NCBI GenBank assembly: GCA_000934385.1
Contig: KN880527.1
Coordinates: 1-64,000, forward strand
Direction: 5' to 3'
Source: Cylindrobasidium torrendii FP15055 ss-10
Taxonomy: Eukaryota; Basidiomycota; Agaricomycetes; Agaricales; Physalacriaceae
Length of the DNA stretch: 64,000 nucleotides
The notes below the pieces were generated by a model, which did not search any database, had not been told where the DNA came from, and was given only the letters and a program-made list of their open reading frames with translations. The position numbers were made by a program, and so were the translations under genes. Of the stretch, positions 13,118 to 25,487 are shown piece after piece (positions within the stretch are counted from its first letter, which is position 1; every line of letters begins with the position of its first letter).

Positions 13118-16100
13118 GATGAGAGATGCTTTGTACGTCGGGGCTCGTTATACAAGGCCGCTACGGTGGTGTCAGTGATGGAGACGACCTAAGAGCTGAA
13201 CCGGGAACTAACCGCGTCTTATATATGGGACGCGGGGAATCCGGATTGCCACCCCAAATCCTGCCATGCCTGTTTATGAAGTAAAGAGCAACGAGGCGCA
13301 GGCGCTTCGCGGTTGATCGAAGGTTTCGATTCAGGCGTAGCTATACCTGCTGGCTATGTCCGACGCCTGGGCAAGGAAACCGTTATCTCCGGCTAGAACT
13401 CCAGTCCTAGACGAAAATGGCCTACGGCGCGTTAGGTAAACGGCGCGTTCCAAGCAGGTTCCCAGAAAGGTGAGTATACATCCAAACATGTTGAGCACAC
13501 GAGGCTGGATTGAATATTGATGCAGTACCGACCACACGGCCCGCCTGCACTCCTCTGGGGAAATTGGTCGCCAATGAGAGGTTCAGCAATCGTCACGATT
13601 TGGTAAAAATTACTCTCAGCGAAGCATCTTGGCCTCGCCACCAAAACCGACTTCGCAAGCCGCCTGGTTCGAGTCGGATCATTGTGATACAACAAAAGCC
13701 TTCAAGCTTCATATCCGGGTCGCAGAGGCGCTCTGATGATGGTACCGACGCTATAATAGACCGCCTCCTCATTCTCTGCGAGTCCATATAGGCGGAGGCC
13801 TTCGGGCTGGACGGGTCTTCGCGGAACTGCCAGGCTCGTGTAAGCTATGGCAAACAATTTGTGATGAAGTCACTCGGCGCTGCGTACACTGCGTTCCTGC
13901 GATGCGCTCAATCAGAACGTCAAAGTGGAATAAGTCTACCCTATCGCGGCCACCGAACACGACGCAGGAACGAGTTCTGATGCGCCCAGGTAGACGAATA
14001 GCTAGGAACTATTGGGAGCTTGGAAGGGTAGCAGTAAATTGTGTGCTGCTAACGCCTGCCGATGACGTCCCGTGAGCGTGTATATCGCAAGATAGCTATG
14101 AATTTCAAACTCCAGAGCGTCTGAAGTCGCTCAGGTGATGGAAAACCTGAACAGTACGCGATGATAAAGGAAGGCGTGCCCGACATTCGTACTTGGCAAG
14201 ATAGTAGCGGCGCAGGAATTCAGCGAGCTCCCGAAGTCAGCGGTCCTGTGCTATGGTGTTATCGAATAGCGCAGAATAAGAAAGCCTACCTTGGGAACTG
14301 GCGCCACTTAACGCATATCCCAATAAAGGTCAAGATACACGACCATACGGAAGGATTCAGTATTGTGAAAGGCAAGTGAAAGGTCATTATGTCTCCAGCG
14401 CGACATACAGATACCGCGCGCGAGGACTCAACGTGCAGGGATATAGCCGCCGGGACTTTCGAGGTGGGGGCCTTGAATAATCATCCAGGAAGAGAAGGCA
14501 GAAAATGCGAAAGATCACGAGCCAGCTGCTACAGGGTAATGTGTGGTTAATTTTCCGAGACAGGATAGCACAGCAAGACCGACATACTGTTATAGTATCA
14601 TGGTGTGTTTACTAAGAGATCCTCGAATCGGAGAAGGGTGTTGCAGTTTCCTCTGCGTCTGCAGATGCGATTCGGTGCTGGGAGAACGCATGTTTCGTCA
14701 CGAGCATGCTGCCGCGGACTAAACTAGAGAGCTATAGATGCAATCTCGAAAAGTGGGTTGTGATGTGATAATCCAACTCTGGGCCTCCTCGAGAGGACAA
14801 TCTTTCGGAAGCGAAAGTGACGGTACAGTGAAAGAGCTACATAACCGTGCAAAGTTGCCTTATGTAGAAGTTTTGACCGTGGGAAAGATACGAAAACGGT
14901 TGAATCAAGGCAAAAGGACTGCGCTTAATACTGCTTTTTTATGTGTGTCCACTCACAGGGTCGTGGACGGAGTCAAGTCGCAGGTCAGATCAAAAATCAT
15001 CTACTTGGGTGTCTACGCACTTTTCACCAGGAGGCGTAACGCACGTCTTCAGCCGTGTCAGTACGGCCTGGGCCTAAATCGACGAAGTGCAAGATGGGTG
15101 TGCAAGGCTAAGCAGTCGCAGAGGAGCGTGACCTTGTCACATGTGCTCATTGATCGATCCGGCTATCCGGTCAACGCTACATTTGTTTCCTCCCTCCTTG
15201 TCGCGTTGGCTGTGTTATCCGATATAATTTGTAGGCGCCATTAAACACAACGCGACATATCTCATTCATTTAAGATTTACGTGTCAACTTTCATTTCGGT
15301 CTACTACAGGACAGCTAAACTGCTATGATGACGAGCAAATACTCAAGCTATCCGTTTTTTCTTTTGCCTCAAACTTGGGCCTCACGATGACCGACGAACT
15401 GTCGGCCGCGGACATGCGAGCACCGACCGCACTACGCAAGATGGCGATGCAGAACAGAAGAACCCTCAAAGGATGAACGAACGCTGCACGCTGGCGCCGC
15501 AGACGTATTATCTTACCGTGCTCACTGGTAAGAGCTCGTTTAGCACAACATGTGTGGCCCAACTTTGTTTGACTGGCTCTTGGCTAAAGGGTTCATGACG
15601 TCGAGCTTCCTCACGGCCACTTGAGCATGCCCCCTTATCTGCAAAGACCCAGTTCTCACCTGCGGTTCGGGAAGGCTAGTTCCGATTACCCTGCGCTAGT
15701 GAGCTGTATACTTGCTGGACATCGAACTATTGCGCTGAACTTCGAATCACGAGCGAGTCGGCACAGAGCCAGAGATACATACACCTGATGCATATACGAC
15801 TCGCAACTGGTCAAGCAGTGTCCGTGTTTTGTCCGTGTGGGAAGGGCATGTCTTGCCGATGAGGCCTTCGACTGTACTGGCATTCTGATACAGAGAAGGC
15901 TGTAATACGGAGCCACACCGCTACTGACTACATCCCAAATACAGATATGTGGCATCCTTACTAGCGACACTGTGTGAACTCGCAGCTGCGTAGCTTTGGA
16001 TGGCCAGAGGGCATTGGGCATGCCACGCCCTAGCGACTATGTTCTACTACACGCCGAACTATACGAAGCTCTCTTCGGCCTCCAATGCGACATCCTCGAG

Positions 16101-16254
16101 TCTGCCAGAAGTGTCTCTCGCTCTGGTCATTGTGAACGTGGCTACTTACCAACTTCGCGGCAACACTCCGTACGCTCTTCATCACGAAATGCGCACCCAA
16201 ACATTTCCCAGAGGTAGCGATGCGTTTGGCATTAGTAAACGTATTGCTATGAGT
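13118..16254. other. Gene-free interval
   Basis: No recognisable gene. The longest open frame (14738-15244, +) is Arg/Lys-rich, has no family-like motif and is most likely chance. The interval looks like degraded sequence between the DUF6699 gene and the P450 fossil. Confidence 0.5.
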
Positions 16255-16870
16255 GCAAGGCAACTCGCCTGCGCTCATACCCAAACACGAGATCCTTAGG
16301 TTCTAGTAAGTTCAGATCACGCTCGTACCACTCAGGGTCGAGGGCTTCAGGTCGTCGACGGTTGTGCCAAACTTGTCTTTCAAATGGGAAGATTTGTATC
16401 TATCGCAGAAGGGCGAACCAAGCTCGCGCGATGTTGTCAAGAACTGTGGCGCCTTGTTTGAGCGACTAGAGGTCACTGTTCGAGATATCGTCATCCGTGA
16501 AGCGATTTGGTAATCGCAGCGGCGCAGGTCGGTCCCACCTGCGTTCAGCGACGTCGGCATGCAGCTCGTAGACGAGTACAGCAGTTTCACACACCTCAGT
16601 ACCTCCTCGATTACGTTTTCGAGGTAGGGCAATGATTCTGTGTCTTCGAGGTTTAGCATTAGCCATTGAAGAGAATAAGATCGATATCTTTCTGTATCTT
16701 CGCCTAGACCGCTAGGTTCATGATCAACGCGAGATTGAACGGTGCAATAACAGAGGAAGTCTGAACAAAATGAAATCTTCGAGGTTCTGGAAGGCGGATA
16801 GGGCATTATGTCCTGTGCGGCAGCATAGAGTGTACCTGCGACTCTTTTGAGGTTTCTCGTTTTTATTGCA
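16255..16870 (-). pseudogene. Cytochrome P450 fossil
   Basis: Reading the minus strand, P450 landmarks occur in the right order but in different frames. An I-helix-like RVAGTLYAAAQD lies at about 16810-16848. The K-helix YLENVIEEVLR with the ExxR motif lies at about 16594-16627, followed by PLRLPNRFTDDDIS. ATVLDNIARAW comes next, then DPEWYERDL (PERF region, about 16315-16342). The heme-loop start is VFGYERRR at about 16270-16295. The heme-ligand cysteine that should follow is absent, and frameshifts and stops separate the pieces, so no active enzyme can be made. P450s of this class are membrane-bound monooxygenases of secondary metabolism or xenobiotic breakdown. The N-terminal half was not found with confidence. 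Confidence 0.72.
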
Positions 16871-18723
16871 GCATCAAAGCGGCCTAGGTTTCTCTGACTT
16901 TCAATAAACGAGTGGCGATCAGGGAAGGGACGCCGCGTTGCCTTTGTCCTGAGCAGGTTCGGCGAAGGGGACCGGTAGCTTGACCGTGCCTCATCCCACC
17001 ATTTGAGCCTTCTCAGCCAAAAATGGGACATTGTAGATAGCCTCGACCGTTATACGCGTCTCCTCCGCATTGCCCCAAAATTGGTATAAGGGTATACACG
17101 TGGGCGTATATCTGGGACCGCCATCGAGCAAAGCAACGCGCTCGAAAAGTGACCTTCAATAGCTTACTGAAGTACTGAAGAATCGAGATGTAGTCCGACA
17201 GATTGGTTGCTCGTGTACTCGCATGGCACATGCCAGTGCGCATTCTTGGCGCATTCCCGGTGAGCCGTGCTGTGAATCAACCTAGTTGCCTCAATGTTCG
17301 CCAGTGGTTTGGCGTTTATGCCTTGGGGATGCCACGTATCCAGCGATACCACTGGCCATGGACTGAATTTCCGTCGATATTATATGCGACCTTGGGCACC
17401 GGTGCTGCGGAGAATCTGCTCTGAGATTAAATATGAAGTGAGAATCTGCAGAAACACTGTCGATGAACGAGCCTGGGTCAACAAAGGAATCTCTCTTCAT
17501 GATACCAAAGCGGGGCACTCCCCACTGGTCGAACAGCTCATAGTCAGCTTCGAAGTATTGGTGTCGCTGGAATCGCAGACAAAGAGGAATATTTTTAGCG
17601 GGAATTGCTGGCTCTCATAGAAGTGAGCTCACATTTAAATCTCGTACGCCTACGGCAAACATAAATTCGAAAACGACTTCAGTCCTATGGGGGAATACCA
17701 GGGGAATACCAAGGGTGTCAAATAGAAGACGCACTTTTTGAACTCCGCGCGCCTCCTGCCTTATTGGGAAAGGAGATCAAATTACGTAATTACTCAGATT
17801 GTTGGCAGCCCGCACTCTCTTGTTGGTCGACGCTCAAAGGCAAAAAAAAGCCCAAAAATTATGATTTTATTTGTTTCGTGAGAAGTAGAGATAGAGGTGA
17901 AGCAGAGTCGACTTGTCGCTTAGTTGAGTGTCCGGGATCTCCGGGCCGATTGCCGCTCGGCAGACTCGGATCGGCCAGGTGGCATTCGGTCATTTCTCCC
18001 AAACCATCATCGAAACGATGTTCGTACTTTCTTTCGCTCATGGCGCCTTGGAAGATTCAAAAGCGTCCAAGCATTAGTCACGCGATTGAAATGCAGTGTT
18101 CTAAGCGCCCTCCATGAAGATGCACTGCTAAGAATCGGTCACTGCGTTCGCCAAACCATTCGAGTTACTCTGAACAGATTAGCGCCCAGATGCCTAAGAC
18201 TTAACACTGCATTGCTAGGCCATGATGATACGCTACTATTTAGTGAGTAAAGACCTCCTGCTTCAAAAATCCAGTTCCGATTAGCTTCCAGTACTTCCAG
18301 CCTTTCTACCACTTCTTTATAGCGGGGTCAGAAAGGATATTTGATGCTACGACTTTTCCATTGGCAACTCTGACTTGCTTTTTCTCTCAATGGATAACAT
18401 CTCGAATCGAAGAGAGCATTCACTGGCTTGAATCCATGTAATTTTAGTTTGGCGGAGAGACCTTGCTGAAAGGAAAAAAAAATTAATTCTAGAGGCGAGT
18501 TTTGCTTGCTAGCAGACCATTGGAATATGGAAACTAGACCTGTTAGCCCTTACGCTGAAGCTAAGGTTGCTACTCGTGTTATGTTGCCCGACTCGTCAAG
18601 CTATTACCTAGCATCGCTTGATGCTGTCTTGCTATGGGAGGCGCTTATTCTGACTTAGCTACTGTTGAAAAGAGGTATAAGTCTCCAACTTCCTCTGCAC
18701 TATCTTTCCCAATCCTTACTCAC
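16871..18723. other. Gene-free interval
   Basis: No supportable gene. On the minus strand near 17440-17580 a short coding-like stretch (YELFDQWGVPRFGIMKRD) is open but cannot be extended or assigned. A doubled GGGGAATACCA occurs at about 17692-17712. Confidence 0.45.
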
Positions 18724-19596
18724 ATGTTTGTGCCAAACGGACATTCCCTATCGTGCAAATTCGTCATATGCCTCAACGACATGGCGTCCAACTTGGACGC
18801 ATATATGGAGGGAACGCGCCAGCATTTCTTGGGTACAGACTATACCTGCAGTTGCGAAAACCTTCGCGTTAACGATCGTGAGGCTCCCTGCACGTCGGGT
18901 TTCGGCCCCCATGTGTAAGCCATTGATAATGTTCGTTGTGAACTAGCTTTTATCCCACTTTTCCAAGGAACCAACCCTGGATGGGTAGTGCCGCAGAGCT
19001 AGGTATTCCTCACGCAGCGTACGAGTATGAAGCCGGTTGCTACACTCCTGGAAACTGGTTTAACAAACTTCAAGCACTGGCAGAGCAGCACGACTTGCCT
19101 TTGAACGACCAGAGCGTATACGACCAGTTCCTCACTGATCCTCTTGATGCTGAGGAATATGTTCAATTCCTCAAGACGATTTGGAATCAAACTGATTTTG
19201 ATAGCCCTCAGTAAGCTCGACGCCGCACCTCTGTGATACGCTTGCTCACCATTTTTCAAAGCGCCCGGAACGAGCTGTTGTCCTCTTCGTCAATGTTGTT
19301 TACAACAAACATCCCTTCACTGCAGCTCCACTTGGGACGCATCCAGTGCTCCGAGTGTCCTAAGGCCTATACGGACGAGAGAACTAGGAAGGGTACGTCT
19401 TAGCATGTTGTTGATCCTGGCGACAAATTTTGTTGACTCGTTTATTGCAGTACACATTGAAACCGAGCACAGAGATCGAGTCTATCCTTGTGTGCTAGGC
19501 TGCGGAAAGACGTATCGACACGCAGCATCAGCATCGAGACATAAACACAAAGAATGTGCGCTTCGACCATCTCAAAATGGGGGTTGCTCCAAATAA
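18724..19596 (+). CDS. C2H2 zinc-finger protein, copy 2
   Basis: Four exons join cleanly: 18724-18914, 18968-19210, 19262-19392 and 19451-19596, giving 236 residues. The donors are GTAAGC, GTAAGC and GTACGT. The C-terminus has two finger-like units: CSECPKAYTDERTRKVHIETEH, interrupted by an intron before its histidines, and CVLGCGKTY...HKHKEC, the latter C2HC-like. The N-terminus has Cys/His-rich segments (SLSCKFVICLND, YTCSCENL) that may be further degenerate fingers. The middle is acidic and helical (LTDPLDAEEYVQFLKTIW). The protein is probably a DNA-binding nuclear factor; its target is unknown. An in-frame ATG at 18634 would add 30 residues. I kept 18724 because similarity to copy 1 at 1160-1970 begins there. 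Confidence 0.68.
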
Positions 19597-22586
19597 ACCT
19601 CCATCTTACTGATTGATCGCGGGAGACGTCTTACACGACCACTTTCCTCATTTCTATTTTCAATCGAATAATTATCCCATTGATTGTATCTTTTCGATCA
19701 CATGAGTAATCACAATGAAAGCTCCACGATTCCGAAGCCGTCGGGTAAGCCCCACCACGCCCCGTGAAGCGCAGTGCGACGTGACTTATCCGTGGAAGTC
19801 AAAGTCTCCTGTGAACGTCCCTTGCGGAACGGGATTCTTGAGAGACCGTTTGATGAATCGCGCATAGTAGAGGCTCATCGACATCCCTCGTCGAGGCTTA
19901 CTACCAAATCTAGATCACGGTCCCACAGAAGTCTCCATTACTTCTATATCATAGAACATGCTTCCCGCGGACACTTGCGAACTTCAATGCACTGGTGTCA
20001 AGAAGGCTCGCCTTATCTCTCGTAGCAGACTGTTGCGCCTCGGAGGAAACATGCTTTGACTCTTCCGCGCCTCGTGCAAGGAAGAGAGGCCTCGGTTTCT
20101 ACTTTCGTCCTATTGCTTTGCTGCGTTCTTTGATGCCGCACGCAGGTGGGTGCTCGTAGCAAGGAGGTGCGTGGGTAAGCAGCGAGCACCCTGAGACTCG
20201 AAAACTAGACACCCTTGAATCGATTCGACGGAAATTGACCTCGGGTGGCCCGAAGATTACAAAAGGAAAGATATTCACTATGAATACGCTTTTGGGAAAC
20301 TATTTACGTCTATGATTAGCAGGCTGGTGTTCGCACGCGCCTTGTGGATCCGAGTCGAGGAGGACCTGACGATCCCTGACCGTGCATAACCACTCGAAGG
20401 GGCGATATATACGCAAGACGATCACTCATAGCAACTCAAGTTCATAAAAGCCTCACCGACGCGGCGCATCACACGCATCAATTGTGTGACACTGTCACAG
20501 TGACAAAGTTCGATCACCAAAACAAACCCATTCTCCTTCATCCTCCCATCGATTCCAGTGCTAAGTGATTTGTACTAATCCTTTTTGTCTTGACGATTGC
20601 TTTTGACATTGGCATAACGGAAAGTCAGCAATTGTAGACCACTTGGCATTCCGAAGCGGTCATTACGCGGTCTCACTGAGAAAGTCGCCGGTGAGTGGCA
20701 GTCTGCAGATGAGCACCCCCACACATAACTCTCCGCTGATGGACACCGACTCGGCCTGTGAATGGGGACGGCCTTTCCGTGAGCACCGCATTCAACCCGA
20801 AACGCACACTATGCTTGCCTCGTTGCTCGCAGGCCCGGAGATGGAACAGCTTTGTCTTCGATGGTCGACTGTTGATGTTCATCTTGACTGCACAATGGCT
20901 CTTCCCTATTTCCTTTCTCTCATCTAATAGAGTGGTATGTATATCATTTTGACTGGTCTTGCTTTGCAATACTCAAACCTACGACGAGCCTCTTTGCGAA
21001 GCAACTCGTAACACCCTCGACCATGGGAACACTGGGCTCTACTGCACGACTGTGCTTTTACGTTGTCAGCCGCCCGCAATCTCGATGATGCCCCCCCTCC
21101 CTCGAACGACGAGGGGCCATCGTGCGGTATCAAGTTCGAGGGTGGCCTCAGTATCCTTGGGTGACCTTGTTACGTTTGCCACCTTCAGAGGTCGGATGTC
21201 GAGTCTATGGGTGGTCGATGAGAGCCCCCGTTTACGACTCTGATGACACATGCATGACCTGCTTCCTGTGTAGTTTGCACCAGGACGAAGGGGGTCTCTT
21301 GCTGATGCATGCAGCAGTACTACTCCGAGGTCTATAATCGCAATGAGCATGGATCAGGGAAAAAATGACTGCTCGGACTTTGGGACTCAACCACATGCAT
21401 CGGCGACAACGAATGGACCAAGCTCTCTTCTCCCCGTTTCGCGTCCGAGTCTATGATGGATCTCTGTCCATCTGTGTTCGAGTATAAACAGGCTTATTGC
21501 CAATTATCGAGCCAATATTGCGCAGAGAACCTATAGGCTGGACTCACATACCCTCCCTCCAAACTGCCCGCTAAATGCCTCTTCCTCGTACGGCTTGCGG
21601 ACATACCGTCGTCACCGTTCCCCGCAAACTGGGGCCCCATTAGATTTAAGCTTTATGGAACGGCGGCACCTACGCGTGCGGGTTCGAAGAAATACTCGGT
21701 GGTAATGGCTTCTGCCCGCGTCGGAATATCTGGGAAAATGTCTCAAGTCGTGTTTGATTCCTTTCAATTTTTTTTTGTGAAAATTGTGAGCAGCGTTACG
21801 ACGACCAGCAAACGCCAAACGGAGGGGCGGCATCCTATATATACCGACGTCGCGCCTTTCGGGATCAGGGACAATGATGGAATCAGATTACAGCTGTATT
21901 GGAACGAGTGGCACCTTGACAACAAGTGAACTGAGAAAGCATCGCACAGAAGCGGGTTCAGCTGAGGAAAGCAAAGTGGCGCCTAGCATTGTCATGCTTA
22001 CTACCACGAGGTTCCCAGATTCTTTGGCCGTATCGGTGGCCTAACACTTCCAGCATTTTCGAGCACACGAATGAGTGAAGTCGAAATTGACGCAAAGTCT
22101 CTGAGCCGCAAGTCATAAGTAACAATGGAGAGTTATAATGAGAGGACTCGAGTATAATTGAAGCTAGCGAAGGACCCGGGTGACAGCTAGCATCTTCAAA
22201 CCGACGACGACTTTGCCAGAGTCGGCCGGGAACCTTGTCGTTGAGGTCGCCTCGGCGAGTATTTATCTCCTAGACTCTTGTGGAATGATCTGAAGCCCAG
22301 ATGTATGGCCCAGATTTGAAGCGTGCGCGAAACGGAGGTTTCTGCGAGATTCGTTTCTTGCCGGATGCGTGTGGCGCAGGTGTCAGCAGCGTCCTCCTTC
22401 CTTCCTCTGCTTACTTTTGCTTTCACCTCGGACAGAGACTGTGTTCATTTTCAACGTCTAATCCGCGGTGTTACGAGGAAACGACAGCAGCTGGAGAGGC
22501 TGCGTTGGCTCTCTAGTCCCCGCCGCTCCGAGTCGGAGGCAGCGTCCCTGGATCCTGGGTAGAGATGTTCACAGGCATATAAGAGA
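19597..22586. other. Gene-free interval
   Basis: No recognisable gene. Short open frames on both strands overlap each other and show no family motif. The last part, from about 22500, is probably the promoter of the HD-domain gene. Confidence 0.5.
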
Positions 22587-22652
22587 TTGCCTGTGAAACA
22601 TGAACTGAGAAATCTCCTTGGCCTCGTACTCTCACCAGTGCACTACGACACG

Positions 22653-23453
22653 ATGGCCACTTCAGCGACGCCGAACAGCACGCCTCGGATGCCGCCGCCG
22701 ACGACACCACGGGCTGCCCAGCGCGTCCCACAGTCGCTCAAAGTTCCCATCCATGCTCTCGAGGCGAGGCTAGCCAAACCTATCGCTGGCATCACTTTTC
22801 CTTCCTCGCCCCTTCTCTCTGCGACGCTGGAATACGTTTCCCGCCATAGCGTGCCCGTCGCACTGAACCATGTCATCCGGTGCAGTTATTTCGCGCTTAT
22901 CATCGCGCGGAAGTTGCCAAAGCTGGACGGGGCGACGCCAGTGCTCATCGTGCTGGCGACGCTGATGCACGACCTGGGCTGGGACCCGACGGGTGCGCTG
23001 ATTTCACCTGACAAGCGGTACGAGGTCGACGGCGCAAACGCTGCACGCGACTTTCTGCGACTAAACGACCCTGACATGGCCGAGGCGGATGTGCAGCTCA
23101 TCTGGGACGCGATTGCCTTGCATACGACGGCCAGCATTGCGTGGTACAAGGAGCCAGAGGTGGCAGCGACGTCGTACGGGGTCATGGCTGACTATTTTGG
23201 GCCCGACCTGCTCGGTGGCAAGGTCATCACCAAGGACGAGTGGAAGGAGGTCATTGCGGCATTTCCGAACACGGGCTTTGCAGACAGCGTGCGAGGAATC
23301 ATGTGTGCTTTATGCAAGTCGAAGCCACAGACAACATACGATAACCTTCTTGCGGGATTCGGAGAGGACTATGTGGCTGGATACAAAGTCAAAGGGAACC
23401 GGCTGGTTGACCATCTCGAAGCAGGTTTGGACAAATTAAAGACGATGGACTAG
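22653..23453 (+). CDS. HD-domain hydrolase, cyanamide hydratase-like
   Basis: This is a single exon of 266 residues. The first 30 residues are Pro/Thr-rich. The HD fold follows, with NHVIRCSYFAL (His73), LATLMHDLGWD (His106-Asp107, the metal-binding HD pair) and a downstream ALHTTASIAW histidine. The arrangement matches the fungal cyanamide hydratase / HD family of about 230-270 residues. Members are metal-dependent hydrolases or lyases, and several act on cyanamide or small amides, but the substrate here cannot be read from the sequence. An in-frame ATG at 22587 would add 22 residues; 22653 (MATSATPNS) better fits the family length. The codon use and clean frame look native. Confidence 0.85.
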   Translation: MATSATPNSTPRMPPPTTPRAAQRVPQSLKVPIHALEARLAKPIAGITFPSSPLLSATLEYVSRHSVPVALNHVIRCSYFALIIARKLPKLDGATPVLIVLATLMHDLGWDPTGALISPDKRYEVDGANAARDFLRLNDPDMAEADVQLIWDAIALHTTASIAWYKEPEVAATSYGVMADYFGPDLLGGKVITKDEWKEVIAAFPNTGFADSVRGIMCALCKSKPQTTYDNLLAGFGEDYVAGYKVKGNRLVDHLEAGLDKLKTMD

Positions 23454-24059
23454 ATTGGGGCTGTGTATACCAGATTTCGCCCGGGTTGAGGTTGTCGTAT
23501 GTATTATAACTGCTATTGTATCTCGAATGTATCCCTTTCCGTCAAGTGTACAAAGGAATCGATGAGAGGCAGCGTGCTGGGGACGTGCACGTTTCCTTTC
23601 AGCGATGCCACTCGGTGTGAAATGTTATCAAGCTGTCGATCTTCACATGCCTAATGCAGCCAGCGCAATAAATGTTCCAGCGCAAACAAAAAATTGAAGA
23701 ATTCCAAATCATTATTCTATGCACTGAGATTATCTGCGATGATTAGGTTGCTAGGGTACTTGCTCTAACCCGGAAATTGGGCGCGCCACACTGAAATGGG
23801 GACATGATGACACCGCCACGTGATGTCAAATTAATCCGGATGAACTGCAGATCGCATTTTGGACCATCACCACCACAACCGATAGCACTGGCGCGCCCAA
23901 CGTTGACTACGTCGAGACGGATACCGCCAAAGGTTGCGGATAGAGTGTTTAAGGCGTTCCCGCCATGTCGCGCCGACAACGAGGACCGGTGCGTGACCCG
24001 CATGGCACGGAGACAAAATGCTTATTTATTGACAGCCGTCGCGTCCTTCATCGCCGTCG
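23454..24059. other. Intergenic, promoter of the 24060 gene
   Basis: No gene is seen. The interval contains the 3' end of the HD-domain gene and the inverted GC-rich element listed separately. Confidence 0.6.
23777..23900. promoter_or_regulatory. Perfect inverted 12-mer TTGGGCGCGCCA
   Basis: TTGGGCGCGCCA at 23777-23788 recurs as its exact reverse complement at 23889-23900, 100 bases apart and 160-280 bases upstream of the ATG at 24060. Each copy contains the 8-base palindrome GGCGCGCC. GC-rich cores of this kind resemble E2F/MBF-type cell-cycle sites, but that reading is inference. The pair could equally be a binding site for an unknown factor. Confidence 0.45.
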
Positions 24060-25487
24060 ATGACGCCGCCATTGTCAGCTTCTACGTCCAACTCGAATAC
24101 ATCGGCCTCCCCGCCTTATCCAACGACACCCCGCCGTCAGTCGCGCTACCCGGAACTTGGACGGGGTACACCACGCCGTACCGATACATCACACACCTAC
24201 GACCGTCTGGAAGACCTGTTGCGCGATGCAGGCTACAAGGAAACACGTGTTTTTACCCCAGAATCTGAGCGCATGCCGCCGGCGCCGGGCCCACAGAAAA
24301 CCTTGCGTCCAGTTGGATCCGTCGTGAACTTCATTTCCGGCCTCACATCTCTTGGAAGATCCTCTAGCTTGCGAGAAAAGGAACCTCGTCCTCGCTCAAC
24401 CACACCCTCTCGTTCGAATACGTTCACTCACAAACCAAAGCAGTCCTCACTTCCCGAGGATTCGCCAAAACAAGTCCATCCTTCACGGCACATGTTCTAT
24501 AACTACAGTAACGACTCTTTCACGTCCGCGCGTTCTCAGCCAAATCTGTCTCGGCGGAACCTCCCACAGCCGTCTCCCCTCATCCAACCTCAGCCGTCGC
24601 GTGCGACAGCCTACCTGCGCCATATGGCCTCTGTTTCCAGCATGCCTGCTCGTCCGAGTTCCACTCCTGCCCACCAGTTAACCTTCAATCATCAACACTT
24701 GAACGCTGCCCGGTTCCAGGAACACGATCCTGCGCACCCACCGCTACCCCAAACATGGCTACAAACTGTGGCCCAAGCAGTCATGCATGGTGGAATTGGA
24801 TACGTCGGAGGACCTCAGCAACCAGCTGAGGCTGTACAGTCAGACACTCGCGGCCGACGCACAGACCGCCAGTCGCTGCGCCCGCCAGACTTGGTTTCGC
24901 GGATGTCAAGCAGACGCGCTGGCCGCAGCGAGAGCGAAGTCAGTCGAACCCGTGTCGTCTGCCACAGCGCACCTGGTAGTCGCGCCAATTCCAGCACTCG
25001 GGAAGACCGTAATCCCAACAAGAAACGGAAGGACGCGTCCAAGTCTGTCGTGCCGAGTCTAGCCAAAACAAGGGTTGAAGATGAACAGGAATGGGCGCAA
25101 AAACCCGGGCAGCCGTCTACGCGCAACCCGGTGCAATGGGGGCTTGGCGGGATAGTGGACGACGTGAGCGACGATGATGATGACAGCGACCTCGACCTGC
25201 GCCAGATACTCTTCCCAGCGAAAAGGCAGAACTCGATTCGTAGTTTGCGCAAGCATCTTCCAGAGCTGAGTGCGCCTCAACCACGCTCAGGGTTAATCTC
25301 GAGAGTGGCGAGTGGGTTGAGTACGACGGATTATGGACAGTGGGATGGGTATGAGGATCATCCAAGACCTGAACCTGGGAGGAGAAGGTCTGTGGAAGAC
25401 GATGATGATGAGTCTGGTTTACGTTCGAGGGGAAGCTTAAATGGGAGGAGTAGGTCGAGGAGAGGGCTGCCGACGGTATGGTCGTAG
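24060..25487 (+). CDS. Large disordered protein of unknown function
   Basis: The single exon encodes 475 residues. I do not recognise a domain. The protein is rich in Ser, Pro, Arg and Gln, with basic patches such as NPNKKRKDASK (a possible nuclear localisation signal). An acidic run, VDDVSDDDDDSDLDLRQILF, is followed by further acidic and basic blocks near the C-terminus. A short ordered segment TYDRLEDLLRDAGYKETRVF lies near residue 50, and WLQTVAQAVMHGG near the middle may form a helix. The long uninterrupted frame of 1.4 kb with consistent composition supports a real gene. Upstream lies a paired GC-rich inverted element. A nuclear regulatory or scaffold role is possible but not shown. Confidence 0.72.
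   Translation: MTPPLSASTSNSNTSASPPYPTTPRRQSRYPELGRGTPRRTDTSHTYDRLEDLLRDAGYKETRVFTPESERMPPAPGPQKTLRPVGSVVNFISGLTSLGRSSSLREKEPRPRSTTPSRSNTFTHKPKQSSLPEDSPKQVHPSRHMFYNYSNDSFTSARSQPNLSRRNLPQPSPLIQPQPSRATAYLRHMASVSSMPARPSSTPAHQLTFNHQHLNAARFQEHDPAHPPLPQTWLQTVAQAVMHGGIGYVGGPQQPAEAVQSDTRGRRTDRQSLRPPDLVSRMSSRRAGRSESEVSRTRVVCHSAPGSRANSSTREDRNPNKKRKDASKSVVPSLAKTRVEDEQEWAQKPGQPSTRNPVQWGLGGIVDDVSDDDDDSDLDLRQILFPAKRQNSIRSLRKHLPELSAPQPRSGLISRVASGLSTTDYGQWDGYEDHPRPEPGRRRSVEDDDDESGLRSRGSLNGRSRSRRGLPTVWS

Noticed and set aside
13670..13690. GGTTCGAGTC, possible tRNA T arm
   Set aside because: No cloverleaf can be drawn around it on either strand.
14738..15244. 168-residue open frame on the plus strand
   Set aside because: Basic, no family motif, no support from flanking exons; length is within what chance gives in sequence of this composition.
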